Shown: positions 15,905 to 24,211, counted from the stretch's first letter. The stretch is DNA of 44,707 nucleotides from Aurantimonas coralicida DSM 14790 (GCF_000421645.1 NZ_ATXK01000015.1:1-44707); one strand, 5' to 3'. Numbers and translations: made by a program. The notes: generated from the sequence alone by a model not told the origin.

Positions 15905-16364
15905 GTGGTCTGGAGCTGGACGCGGCAGGAAGGTTTCCGGACTGACGAGGGGCGGGCCGGGTTCGGAAGCGCGCTTGAGCGCAAGCACGGGCGCTTCGTC
16001 TACCCGGACGCCTTCGTACGCGCACTATCCAGGTGGCGCAGCCGCATCGTTTCGAAGCACGAGAAGGATTCGGAACTCGGCCGCATCTATCGATCAATCC
16101 GGATGCTCCGCGTCACGGCGTACCCGCATTGGGAGGCGGGGGCTGTTGAAGTCCTGCTGTTCGCGGTCCTCGAGGACGGCGAACTTCCCGCCACAGAAAA
16201 GGAGTTGGCTGCGGAGCTGAATGCCCAGCTCGACCCCGTCGCCCTTCCGGAGGGGTACTCCTGGGTCGAGGGACGTCTTAAGGATCGGCACCCTCGACCA
16301 ACTCACGGCGCGCGACCTGCACGAGAGCCAGGTCTTGGACCTGAATTTCCTCAGCGGGATCTGA
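15905..16364 (+). pseudogene. frameshifted unknown gene
   Basis: The frame starting at 15905 becomes protein-like from about 15960 (GRFVYPDAFVRALSRWRSRI, then IRMLRVTAYPHWEAGAVEVL, then VLEDGELPATEKELAAELNA). Near 16275 the sensible reading moves to another frame: RIGTLDQLTARDLHESQVLD, then LNFLSGI and a TGA at 16362. In the original frame only Arg/Pro-rich nonsense follows. So one frameshift near 16275 breaks a gene whose 5' end is also unclear. Family not recognised. Confidence 0.45.
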
Positions 16365-16983
16365 AACATCGTTCCTGAGCGGCCGAGGGAGTTCGTCGGC
16401 ACTCCGAAGGCGCCTCGTGGACTGCTTCGCCTTCGCTTAGTGACCTCTGACCCGTGCCGAGTCAACCTTTCGCGCACTCCTTTCGGATCGAGTCAGGTTC
16501 CGCGCCGACAGAGTCAAAGACCTAGTCGCAGTGGCGCACCTTAAATCAATATAAACAGAGACTTAGTCGATTCACTGAGTCATTTATCCGGGTGCGGCTA
16601 CAGGAGAGGAGACGGCGCAGAGCGGGAGGACGATTGAGAAGCTGTCTTCTTCCGAGCCGTAAGCAGTATGCTTCCGAGCCGCCAAGGCTGCGGATTCATT
16701 TCAGTGACCGAAGCCCGTCCGACAAATTCCCCGGTGCGCAGTTCCGATTCTGACCCGTCGAAAACCGAGCCTCCGTGCGCACACTGCCTCGTGGATCTGA
16801 CACCAACCATCATGGAATCGCGCTGTGGAGCCACGACTGGAGGTGGGATTATTCGCCAGAGCCGGGTTGAGGTGTCCGTTTACATCTGCCTCCCAACGCT
16901 GTCCGGCGCTCGTCAGAAATCACTTTTGCTGGGCCGAGTTTTCGGCAAGGAGAAGCAGACTCTGGAACTCGGTGCGGCCGGTC
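16365..16983. other. intergenic stretch with GAGTCA repeats
   Basis: About 620 bp with no supported gene. Four direct copies of GAGTCA start at 16459, 16490, 16511 and 16577 (spacings 31, 21 and 66 bases, the first two near whole helical turns), next to a short AT-rich patch around 16540-16560. Two frames cover 16598-17006 on opposite strands; neither has a good start signal. It could hold regulator-binding sites or be debris from a lost element. Confidence 0.35.
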
Positions 16984-17925
16984 TCAATCATCCTCTTGCC
17001 GGCTAGGACGGGCGTCGTGGCCATACAGATCTGCGCTGCAATGCGACTGGTCCTCTCGCTCGAACTCGAGCGTTGAATGGGTGATGCCGAACTCGCTTTC
17101 GAGCATCCGCTTGATGGCTTGCTTGATGTCTTCGAGGCGATCCCAGGCTTTCTTCTCTATCACCACATGGGTGTCGAGAGCGGCAACATGCTCCTCCATC
17201 TGCCAAAAATGGGCATGATGGATGTCCGCGACACCGTCGACTCCGCGTAACGCATCGACAACGGAGTCGTTGTCGATGTCCGGCGGGCTGCCCAGCATCA
17301 GGGTCCGGATCGGGCCTCCAATCTCGGTGAAAGCGAGATAGAGGATGTAGAGCGCGATGCCGATCGTGATGGCCGGATCAACCCAGCGCATGTCGTAGAG
17401 AATGATGAGCGTACCGCCGATGATGACGGCAAGCGATGCCAGTGCGTCCGAGAGATTATGGAGGAAGAGCGCGCGGATATTCACGCTGCCTTTCTGCATG
17501 GAGTACGTGAGCAAAGCCGTTAACGTGTCGACCACAAGTGCCACGCCGCCCAGGATGACCACCGTCCAGCCCGCGACCTCGGGGGGATCGATCATCCGCA
17601 TGCCGCCCTCGTAGATCAGGTAGAAGCCGACGAGGATCAGCGTGGTGTAGTTGATAAGCGCCGCAACGATTTCGATCCGGCCATAGCCGAAGGTCATACG
17701 TGCATCCGCCGGCCTCCGTGCGATCTTGCGTGCGGCAAAAGCAATTGCCAGCGACGCCATGTCGGAGAAATTGTGCAGTGCGTCGGCGACCAGCGCGAGG
17801 CTGCCGGACAGGATGCCTCCAAAAATCTGGGCGACTGTCAGTAAAGCGTTGGCCCAGATTGCAATCGAGACCCGGCGGTCGCCGGAATCCGGGTCGATAT
17901 GCGCATGTCCATGATCGTGCGGCAT
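16984..17925 (-). CDS. cation diffusion facilitator (Zn/Cd exporter)
   Basis: 313 aa from the ATG at 17925, preceded by AAAGGGAA; the ATG at 17946 has no such site. A His-rich N-terminus (MPHDHGHAHID) is followed by six membrane spans with the CDF metal site HNFSDM in span II and HNLSDA in span V. A cytoplasmic C-terminal domain contains HHAHFWQMEEH and ends in a Cys/His tail. This matches CzcD/ZitB-type proton antiporters exporting Zn, Cd or Co. A MerR-type promoter lies 165 bases upstream, inside the gap before ynfA. Confidence 0.92.
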   Translation of the reverse strand: MPHDHGHAHIDPDSGDRRVSIAIWANALLTVAQIFGGILSGSLALVADALHNFSDMASLAIAFAARKIARRPADARMTFGYGRIEIVAALINYTTLILVGFYLIYEGGMRMIDPPEVAGWTVVILGGVALVVDTLTALLTYSMQKGSVNIRALFLHNLSDALASLAVIIGGTLIILYDMRWVDPAITIGIALYILYLAFTEIGGPIRTLMLGSPPDIDNDSVVDALRGVDGVADIHHAHFWQMEEHVAALDTHVVIEKKAWDRLEDIKQAIKRMLESEFGITHSTLEFEREDQSHCSADLYGHDARPSRQEDD

Positions 17926-18088
17926 CGGATGTTCCCTTTGGCCCATAGTGCTGAAGAATCGACGCCCATAACGGTCCGCGGACGCAGTCCAAGGATTTGC
18001 GGCCTATCACCCGTGTGCCATAGGTGCATTGGCGCATCGTGCGGATGGAGCGGTGCACCAACATCAGCCGAAGAATCGGTCGACGAGA

Positions 18089-18119
18089 CGTGTAATCGCT
18101 CCAGCAACTGTAGCTTCAA
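18089..18119 (-). promoter_or_regulatory. MerR-type promoter/operator of the CDF gene
   Basis: On the minus strand TTGAAG (-35, 18114-18119) and TACACG (-10, 18089-18094) are 19 bases apart. The spacer holds the dyad GCTACAG-TTG-CTGGAGC (6 of 7 arm pairs, first G shared with the -35). The spacing and dyad are of MerR type, so the CDF gene can be induced separately from ynfA. The -10 is weak, as is usual for activated promoters. The leader to the CDF start is about 165 bases. Confidence 0.55.
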
Positions 18120-18129
18120 GAGGAAAGAT

Positions 18130-18456
18130 TCAGGCGCCACGCGGGGCGGCGAGTATGATCGCTGCGCCGAGTAGGCAGACTGTGGTACCGAGCACATCCC
18201 ATCTGTCGGGGCGATGTGCTTCGGCGAGCCACATCCAGAGGACCGAGGCCGCGATATAGACCCCGCCATAGGCGGCGAAGGCTCGTCCCGCTGCGATGGT
18301 ATCGACCTGTGCGAGAAGCCAGCCGAACGCCACAAGAGCGACCACACCCGGCGCGAGCCAAAGGGCAGATGCATCAAGGCGCCACCATGCCCAGATGGCA
18401 AAGCAGCCGGCGATCTCGGCCAGCGCGGCAAGCGGATAGACGAGTGCCGCGGGCAT
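18130..18456 (-). CDS. ynfA: YnfA family (UPF0060) membrane protein
   Basis: 108 aa with four predicted spans and the family motifs [34 protein letters not shown] and [20 protein letters not shown]. YnfA resembles small multidrug resistance-type proteins in size and topology. Its substrate is uncertain. It follows the MerR gene by one base on the same strand, so the two are probably co-transcribed. Confidence 0.9.
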   Translation of the reverse strand: MPAALVYPLAALAEIAGCFAIWAWWRLDASALWLAPGVVALVAFGWLLAQVDTIAAGRAFAAYGGVYIAASVLWMWLAEAHRPDRWDVLGTTVCLLGAAIILAAPRGA

Positions 18457-18457
18457 T

Positions 18458-18886
18458 CTAGGCGCCGATCTCGTTGTGGTCGGTCAGGCATTCAGAATGG
18501 TCGCGCAGTACCTCCAGCACGCGGCAATCGGCTGTTCGGCCACCGCTACATTCATGCACCATGCGTTCGAGTTCCGTACGCAAGGCTTCCAGCCGCGCGA
18601 GACGCTGCTCCACCTGCTTCAACTGCCGTCTCGCAATGGAGTCGGCTTCCTGGCACGGCTTATCTGGCTGATCGCTCAGATTCAGGAGTTCGCGGATCGC
18701 TTCCAGTCTGAAGCCGAGCTGTCGAGCATGACGGATGAAGGACAACCGGTCGAGTTCGGCGTCGCCGTAGCGCCGCTGTCCGCCCTCGGTTCGGCCCGGT
18801 TCGGGCATCAGCCCGATCTGCTCGTAGTAGCGGATCGTTTGCACCTTCGACCCAGTCTTCCTGGCAAGAGCGCCAATAGTCAGCAT
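18458..18886 (-). CDS. MerR-family metal regulator (PbrR/CadR-like)
   Basis: 142 aa from the ATG at 18886; the longer frame lacks family similarity. The N-terminal helix-turn-helix is clear ([22 protein letters not shown]), followed by a coiled-coil dimer helix. Cys78, Cys113 and Cys121 occupy the positions of the three metal-binding cysteines of PbrR/CadR regulators, with a further Cys133 and His111, so Pb/Cd/Zn sensing is likely. Three MerR-type operators in the window (before dsbB, the CDF gene and zntA) are plausible targets. It is divergent from the dsbB operon and upstream of ynfA. Confidence 0.88.
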   Translation of the reverse strand: MLTIGALARKTGSKVQTIRYYEQIGLMPEPGRTEGGQRRYGDAELDRLSFIRHARQLGFRLEAIRELLNLSDQPDKPCQEADSIARRQLKQVEQRLARLEALRTELERMVHECSGGRTADCRVLEVLRDHSECLTDHNEIGA

Positions 18887-18994
18887 CCGCGTCTCCGCAA
18901 TGTTCCAGTCTTGGTAGATACTGCTGCGCGGATCGGCAAGGGGAGCTCCCGAGTCACAGGCACGTGAAACCATCGTGGGTCTCAGGAAAGCAGC

Positions 18995-19025
18995 TTGAAC
19001 CTCCAGTAGCTTGAGGATGTAGGAA
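18995..19025 (+). promoter_or_regulatory. MerR-type promoter/operator of the dsbB operon
   Basis: TTGAAC (18995-19000) and TAGGAA (19020-19025) are separated by 19 bases containing the dyad CCTCCAG-TAG-CTTGAGG (6 of 7 arm pairs). This closely matches the PbrR/CadR operator type and the site before zntA. It points at the dsbB-dsbA-ZIP operon, with a leader of about 155 bases, and lies 110 bp upstream of the divergent MerR gene. Confidence 0.7.
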
Positions 19026-19061
19026 CGCAATGAACCGAGAATCGCGGTCAGGCCGATTGTA

Positions 19062-19190
19062 TTGAAACTGACACCCTTCCGGAAATCGTGTGCGGGCGTC
19101 TCGGAGCACGCGTTCTTCATGCTGCTGGCCCGGACGGGAATTCCCGCTGGGGAGGCGCTCGCTGAGTTGAGAGGGTACATAGACGCATGA
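19062..19190 (+). CDS. possible 42-aa leader ORF before dsbB
   Basis: A frame from TTG at 19062 (or ATG at 19119, 23 aa) ends in a TGA overlapping the dsbB start (ATGA). It reads KLTPFRKSCAGVSEHAFFML, then LARTGIPAGEALAELRGYID. The overlap suggests translational coupling with dsbB, and it lies in the leader made from the MerR-type promoter. There is no clear ribosome-binding site and no recognised family; it may be the tail of a lost gene. Confidence 0.3.
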   Translation: MKLTPFRKSCAGVSEHAFFMLLARTGIPAGEALAELRGYIDA

Positions 19191-19612
19191 CAACGAGAGT
19201 GACTGGCGAAGCAGCGTTGACTGCCGCATGGGTTGTAACGGTTGTGGCGTCGCTCTCGGTGCTGTTCATCGGCGAGGTGCTGGGCCGGATGCCCTGCCTG
19301 CTGTGCTGGTATCAGCGTGCCTTTATGTTTCCGCTACCAATCGTCCTAGGCCTTGGCCTCTGGTGGCAGGATGCCCGCGTCGGGCGCTACGGTGTAGCGC
19401 TCAGCCTCGGGGGGGGGATGGTCGCGCTTTGGCATATCGGCCTCTACGCGGGCATCATCCCGGAGCCCGTCCAGCCATGCACCGCGACGGGACCTTCCTG
19501 CACCGACGACAACCAGGCAATCCTTGGCGTCCCCATCCCGCTTCTGTCGCTTCTGGCCTTCATTCTCACGGCGAGCTTATCGATTCTCTCTTTGAAGGAA
19601 CCGCGTTCATGA
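19187..19612 (+). CDS. DsbB-family disulfide oxidoreductase
   Basis: 141 aa with four membrane spans. The first Cys pair is CLLCWYQR and the second, periplasmic pair is CTATGPSC, the DsbB/BdbC layout. It reoxidises a DsbA-like partner and passes electrons to quinone. The stop overlaps the next gene's ATG by four bases, pairing it with the DsbA-like protein. The MerR-type promoter upstream suggests metal induction. Confidence 0.9.
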   Translation: MTTRVTGEAALTAAWVVTVVASLSVLFIGEVLGRMPCLLCWYQRAFMFPLPIVLGLGLWWQDARVGRYGVALSLGGGMVALWHIGLYAGIIPEPVQPCTATGPSCTDDNQAILGVPIPLLSLLAFILTASLSILSLKEPRS

Positions 19613-20274
19613 CCCGCCGACCATTGATTCTGTCCATTCTTGTCGTGGGCCTTGCGGTCTTCGCTGCGGCCTCGTGGTTCGCTACGCGCCCCGCGGCCAT
19701 CACCGCCACTGCCACGGGGACCCTCCCGCCTGAGCAGGCTGAGGCATTGTTGCGACCGTATTCGCCGATCCTTGGACCGGAGCAAGCACCGGTCACTATT
19801 GTCGAGTTCTTTGATCCCGCCTGCGAGGCTTGCCGCGCCTTCTACCCGACTGTGAAGCAGATTATAGCCGAGCATGGCGCGGCGGTGCGCGTGGTCCTAC
19901 GCTACACACCGTTCCATGGCGAGGGGTCCGAAGAAGCCATCCGCGTCCTTGAGGCGGCGAGGATGCAGGGCGTCTTCGAACCGGTGCTTCAAGCCATCAT
20001 GCGCGAGCAGCCGCAATGGGCCTCGCATGGAGCTCCTGAGCCAGGGCTGGTCCTGCAGATCGCTGCAAGTGCGGGACTCGATGCCGATGCCGCTCGAACA
20101 CAAATGCAGGCGCCTCAGACAACGGCAATCCTGAACCAGGATCGCGCCGATGTGGAAACCATGGGTGTAAGCCAGACTCCGACATTCTTCGTAAATGGGA
20201 GGCCGCTCGCGCCGTTCGGAAAAGCGGAACTGAGGACGAGAGTGGCCGAAGAGGTAGCCGCAAGTGGCTCGTGA
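19609..20274 (+). CDS. DsbA-family thiol:disulfide oxidoreductase
   Basis: 221 aa from the ATG at 19609, which overlaps the dsbB stop; the longer frame from 19228 lies within dsbB. A signal or anchor (residues 1-27) is followed by EFFDPACEACRAFYP (CEAC active site), a helical insertion, and the cis-Pro loop GVSQTPTFFVNGRPL. It resembles the DsbA/DsbG-like proteins paired with small DsbB enzymes. It could fold Cys-rich exported proteins of this island or protect thiols from metals (inference). It overlaps the ZIP start by four bases. Confidence 0.9.
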   Translation: MTRRPLILSILVVGLAVFAAASWFATRPAAITATATGTLPPEQAEALLRPYSPILGPEQAPVTIVEFFDPACEACRAFYPTVKQIIAEHGAAVRVVLRYTPFHGEGSEEAIRVLEAARMQGVFEPVLQAIMREQPQWASHGAPEPGLVLQIAASAGLDADAARTQMQAPQTTAILNQDRADVETMGVSQTPTFFVNGRPLAPFGKAELRTRVAEEVAASGS

Positions 20275-21053
20275 CTGAATTTTCCCCGATAGCTCTCGGA
20301 TTTTTGGGCAGCCTTGCTGCCGGATCCCTGACCGCCTTCGGTGCCGTTCCGGTGCTCTTTGGACGACTTCCTTCGCAAGGAACGCGAGATCTCTCGCTCG
20401 GGTTCGCGGCGGGGGTGATGCTGGCCGCCTCGTTCTTCTCGCTGATCATTCCTGCGCTCGACGCTGCTGAGTTGCAATTCGACAACGAGGCGGCACCGGC
20501 TGCTATCGTCTGCCTGGCAATCCTGCTCGGCATGGGCGCCGTTGCACTGATGAATGAGAAGCTGCCGCATGAGCACTTTAGCGTGGGGCGCGAAGGGCCC
20601 GAGGCCGCCTCGCTCAGGCGCGTCTGGCTCTTCATCATCGCGATCACAATCCACAATTTCCCGGAGGGTCTTGCTGTCGGCGTTGGCTTCGGATCAGGCG
20701 GGCTGAAGGACGGATTGCCTTTGGCCATCGGGATCGGGTTGCAAAACGCCCCCGAGGGTCTTGCTGTGGCCGTGTCGCTTCTGGGGGAGGGGTATTCAAA
20801 GCGTCGTGCTTGGGGCATCGCCGCACTGACTGGGCTGGTGGAACCGATCGGCGGTCTGCTCGGCGCGGGTATCATTACGTTTTCGCAGCCGCTTCTGCCT
20901 TGGGGGTTAGCCTTCGCCGCGGGCGCGATGCTCTATGTGATCAGTCACGAGATCATACCTGAGACGCACCGTAGGGGGCATCAGGACAAGGCAACTCTGG
21001 GCCTGTCCATCGGTTTCGTCCTCATGCTGTTTCTGGATGTCTGGCTTGGTTAG
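20271..21053 (+). CDS. ZIP family metal transporter
   Basis: 260 aa from a GTG at 20271 that overlaps the dsbA stop. Eight predicted spans. The two metal helices are canonical: ITIHNFPEGLAVGVGFG and GLQNAPEGLAVAVSLL, with HEIIPETHRRGH near the end. This fits the bacterial ZIP group (ZupT-like). Encoding a ZIP together with DsbA/DsbB behind a metal-responsive promoter is unusual. AT-rich DNA begins directly after the gene. Confidence 0.9.
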   Translation: MTEFSPIALGFLGSLAAGSLTAFGAVPVLFGRLPSQGTRDLSLGFAAGVMLAASFFSLIIPALDAAELQFDNEAAPAAIVCLAILLGMGAVALMNEKLPHEHFSVGREGPEAASLRRVWLFIIAITIHNFPEGLAVGVGFGSGGLKDGLPLAIGIGLQNAPEGLAVAVSLLGEGYSKRRAWGIAALTGLVEPIGGLLGAGIITFSQPLLPWGLAFAAGAMLYVISHEIIPETHRRGHQDKATLGLSIGFVLMLFLDVWLG

Positions 21054-21188
21054 ACATCCTCTCATAACAGCAATTCATTGTGAAATACCGAAAATTCGGC
21101 GAGCTATATGTGATTGGTATCGTATATCTATGTAAATCGTGCAGAATCTGGTTAATATTATTATTTGATTATATGAAAGGAATGTAAA

Positions 21189-21419
21189 TTGTTGAGGATT
21201 GGAACTCTTGGGGTTATGGCGATAGCTGTAGTATATGCCATGATCGCGTTTTTTGGAGCAATGGGTCTGGGTTACTTGGCTCTAATGATCGCTGGAATGT
21301 CAATTTCCATAGGAGACGGGTATTTAAATTTTGTTTACGCAATATTGTTTATGGGTTCGGCAGTAATCGCGATAATCGCCGGAAAAGGCTACCTCGATTC
21401 AAGAGATCGTAACGAATGA
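21189..21419 (+). CDS. small two-span membrane protein in AT-rich DNA
   Basis: 76 aa from a TTG at 21189, with AAGGA eight bases upstream. Two or three hydrophobic segments (IAVVYAMIAFFGAMGLGYLA, then FVYAILFMGSAVIAIIAGKG) and a charged C-terminus. Its base composition and that of the flanking 21054-21480 stretch are clearly more AT-rich than the rest of the window, which points to recent transfer from a different host. Function unknown. Confidence 0.5.
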   Translation: MLRIGTLGVMAIAVVYAMIAFFGAMGLGYLALMIAGMSISIGDGYLNFVYAILFMGSAVIAIIAGKGYLDSRDRNE

Positions 21420-21857
21420 GTCTAATAATTTCTGCGGAGTTCGAGTAATAATTCCCGAATTTTCTTAGGATGTCTATTCGTCCACTGGCGGTCAGAAGAT
21501 TGAGTTTGGCCACAATGCGAGAAAATATCAGTAAGCAGTAATCAGCGATCTGCTGACGAGCAGGATCGTGTCCGCCGCGAGGAGGGGAAGGCTGTCGAGT
21601 TGACCCGGCAAGCGGAATGGCCCGCGGCTTACATCCGGAAGGAGGCGGTGACGAGCCTCGGATACGAGAAGTGGCTGTCGACGTACCTTTTGGAACACCG
21701 GGCCACACGCCGGAAGAACTCGCCCGGCGTTCCGACCACTCCTCAGGTCGTGCTCGAGACGCACTGCGGGACGCGGTCGCACTGCGGAAGGACATGAACA
21801 GACCGGGCACGAGGCGCGGGGGGTAGCAGACTGACGGGCCGGCGCGCGCCGACCGCC
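21420..21857. other. stretch without a supported gene
   Basis: The first 110 bases continue the AT-rich patch. From about 21540 GC rises again. A plus-strand frame at 21617-21826 ends in a plausible helical stretch (PEELARRSDHSSGRARDALR) but has no good start signal; it may be a gene tail. A change of composition near 21540 marks a probable junction. Confidence 0.3.
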
Positions 21858-22190
21858 TCAAAAATGCCGCTGCCACAGGCGCCTCGCGAAGAACGCGCCG
21901 ACGCACAGTGCAGTCAGCATCCCGGTCGCCACAACAGCGGCCGCCTTCGCGCCCGGCACCTCCGCAAGCTGCCTCCGGTAGGTCGGAGAGCTGGCGAGAT
22001 GGCCATCTCGCCCACGACGCCGCCGAAACGCCGGCAGCCACCACAAGTCCACGAACAGGCCGAGTGGGAAGCTGGCCGTGATGAGCATCGGCCTCGCCAG
22101 AGGAAGGACCGCCGCAGGCCTCCGTACTCCGGCCTTCGCCGGGTTGCCAGCCACCTGCGCGGTGCCCTGAAACAGAAAGGGGCGTCCCAT
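21858..22190 (-). CDS. hypothetical small membrane protein
   Basis: 110 aa. Two hydrophobic segments (PMLITASFPLGLFVDLWWLP and AAAVVATGMLTALCVGAFFA) flank a basic loop. It starts 22 bp after the upstream unknown gene on the same strand, so the two are probably co-transcribed. No family recognised; genes of this kind occur in phage-derived or mobile regions. Confidence 0.45.
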   Translation of the reverse strand: MGRPFLFQGTAQVAGNPAKAGVRRPAAVLPLARPMLITASFPLGLFVDLWWLPAFRRRRGRDGHLASSPTYRRQLAEVPGAKAAAVVATGMLTALCVGAFFARRLWQRHF

Positions 22191-22212
22191 CTTTGAGCCG
22201 CCCCCGCAAGCG

Positions 22213-22815
22213 TCATTCCATCACCAGTCGAGGCCCACCCGCCTTCCGGTGCCGCACCCGATCAGTGAAAGACTCGATCGCCGACGGCTCCTTTCGTCCG
22301 GCCAACTCCTCGGCCGACGGCTCCGCTTCCCGACGCCGACACGGTTCGACACCCAGAGCGCCGCCGCCCATCCCCCGCGCCAGCCGCCCGCAGACGAGGC
22401 CGCCGGCTGCCGCAAGGCGATTGAGGTCGTGCGGCCGGAGCCGGAGGAGCCAGCTCACCTGGTCCGGCGACAGCGCCGACAGGTCGACCTGCCGGCGGTC
22501 CGTCGCCGAAGCGCGGGCGTAGGCGTGAACGATCGCGGACACCGGGTCCGTTCCATCGGGGCGTGGCTCGAGGACGGACGGAAGCAAGCCAGGGAGTTCG
22601 CGGGCGCGACCGCGCTTGGCGACCAGCGCCGCGATGTCCTTCGCGGTGTCCGGCGCCGGTGCGGGCTCGGGCGGCATGGGGAGGGAGCCGCCTCCACCGC
22701 CGAGCATCCGGCCGGGTATGGACGCCAGCCAGTCGAGTGCGGTCCAGCACCAGCGGCCGGCGGCGGCGAGGCTGGAAGCGGCGGCGCGGAGTGCGGCGGC
22801 GATGGCTGCGAGCAT
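22213..22815 (-). CDS. hypothetical protein, Ala-rich with N-terminal hydrophobic segment
   Basis: 200 aa. An Ala-rich N-terminus (AAIAAALRAAASSLAAAGRW) is followed by a proline-rich linker, then a helical domain with VDLSALSPDQVSWLLRLRPH and DLNRLAAAGGL, and a basic C-terminus. Base composition and codon pattern support coding. No family recognised. Together with the next gene it forms a minus-strand pair at the edge of the unknown-gene block. Confidence 0.5.
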   Translation of the reverse strand: MLAAIAAALRAAASSLAAAGRWCWTALDWLASIPGRMLGGGGGSLPMPPEPAPAPDTAKDIAALVAKRGRARELPGLLPSVLEPRPDGTDPVSAIVHAYARASATDRRQVDLSALSPDQVSWLLRLRPHDLNRLAAAGGLVCGRLARGMGGGALGVEPCRRREAEPSAEELAGRKEPSAIESFTDRVRHRKAGGPRLVME

Positions 22816-23093
22816 GCGGGTGTCCTCCCTCTAAGTGCACCGAAGGATGGTGGCTAAAATTGCAAGCGGCGAATTGAGCCTCTGCGAACCGCATTTCGAG
22901 GACGGGCTCGACGCGCCGCCCGACTCCTGGGATGTATCCCGTCCCACATCAATGGACGTCCGATGATCCCCTCCGTCACCCTCATCTCCAGCACTGCCGC
23001 CACCGTCGCGGCCCGCCGCATAGGCGGCGTGTGGCTGCCGAGCATGAGGGTGTCTGGCACCGACCCGAACGGGTGCCGCAACGGAGGATCGGC

Positions 23094-23786
23094 ATGTCCG
23101 ACAACGACAACAGCATCATCAGCCTCGACGACCTGAACGCGACCCAGAAGAATTTCGGGATCGTTTACTCCGACGGCGGAGTCCCGGCCGACTTCGCGAA
23201 GGTCGCAATCATCGCACTGACGGTCCGCGAGCAGTTCGCGACCAACCCGGCCCTGTTCGGCGGGGCGCCGGAGATCTTCCCCGACCCCGAGGACCCGACC
23301 CGCCAATGCTTCGTCCTTCGCGGCGCTGCGGTGTGGGTATGTACGCAGACCGACTTCGGTCCGCACCTACTCGACTTGGTCAAGTCGACGGGCGCCTGCT
23401 TCCGCCGCCGGGATGGGATGGCGTTCCTGATCTCCGCGCTGGCCCGAGACGCGGCATTCGCGGAGCGATTCAACGCCCGCATCGACCCGGTGGAACTCCT
23501 CGAGGAGAAGCTGGTCGGTTACCTCGAGCAGCACGGCTACCGTCTCGTCTTCGAGGTGCTCGAGAAGGCCGGCACGCCGGAGGAGCCCTGCACGATGATG
23601 ATGCACGAACTGCGCGAATTGATCCTCGAACACCACCTCGAAACCGTAGTGTGCACGCGCATGCCGATCTTGGGGCTCACCCGCCTCCAGCTCGGAGACG
23701 TGCTCGATGGTTGGATGGGGGCGCACGACAGCAGTGTTCAGCGCCTCCTTGGTGACATGCCGGAGTTCGGGGCGGAGCACGAATGA
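23094..23786 (+). CDS. hypothetical protein (230 aa)
   Basis: The ATG at 23094 has GGAGGA six bases upstream; the longer frame has no support. Soluble, acidic, alpha/beta-like: FGIVYSDGGVPADFAKVAII, then AAVWVCTQTDFGPHLLDLVK, then LEEKLVGYLEQHGYRLVFEV. No catalytic motif or family recognised. It overlaps the next gene by four bases. The pair stands alone on the plus strand between minus-strand unknowns and a phage lysis remnant. Confidence 0.65.
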   Translation: MSDNDNSIISLDDLNATQKNFGIVYSDGGVPADFAKVAIIALTVREQFATNPALFGGAPEIFPDPEDPTRQCFVLRGAAVWVCTQTDFGPHLLDLVKSTGACFRRRDGMAFLISALARDAAFAERFNARIDPVELLEEKLVGYLEQHGYRLVFEVLEKAGTPEEPCTMMMHELRELILEHHLETVVCTRMPILGLTRLQLGDVLDGWMGAHDSSVQRLLGDMPEFGAEHE

Positions 23787-24148
23787 TGGCCGAGGTCGTG
23801 AAGCTGAACCCCAAGCTGCGCGCCGAGGGGAACGCGCGGACCAGCGGAGGTGCCGAGGTGCGCGACTTCCCCGACCGCGAGCGCGAGGTAGAGAACGAGC
23901 GGCTCGACTTGCTGGCAGACTGGCTCGCGGAGAACGAGGACTGGCTCTTCGAGTTGGTCCTCGAGCGCTCGGACGAGCCGTTCCGGGACCACGACCACTT
24001 GTCCGAATGGGTCCAGCTCAACTGGGAAGGATCCGAAACCTTCAGCGGCGCGCCCCGCGAAGGCCTCCGGTGGCAGGCGGCGAACGACTTGCTCTTCCAC
24101 TGCATGGAAGGCGAGGAGTATGACCTCGAGGCTCTCCGACCCGAATAG
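23783..24148 (+). CDS. hypothetical acidic protein (121 aa)
   Basis: ATG overlaps the stop of the preceding gene (ATGA). Highly charged and acidic: REREVENERLDLLADWLAEN, then EDWLFELVLERSDEPFRDHD. Such acidic small proteins occur as immunity, antitoxin or anti-defence proteins, but nothing specific supports any of these here. Probably functions with the 230-aa partner. Confidence 0.6.
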   Translation: MMAEVVKLNPKLRAEGNARTSGGAEVRDFPDREREVENERLDLLADWLAENEDWLFELVLERSDEPFRDHDHLSEWVQLNWEGSETFSGAPREGLRWQAANDLLFHCMEGEEYDLEALRPE

Positions 24149-24211
24149 GGTCGCTCGACGCCAAGACGATCACGACAAAGGCCCCGGCACCACTGCCGAG
24201 GCCTCTTCGTT

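Noticed and set aside
16598-17006. Opposed frames of about 80-110 codons
   Set aside because: No ribosome-binding sites, no recognisable family; treated as non-coding.
21349-22209. 286-codon minus-strand frame
   Set aside because: Arg/Ser/Pro-rich, overlaps a better-supported gene at 21858-22190, and crosses a composition change.
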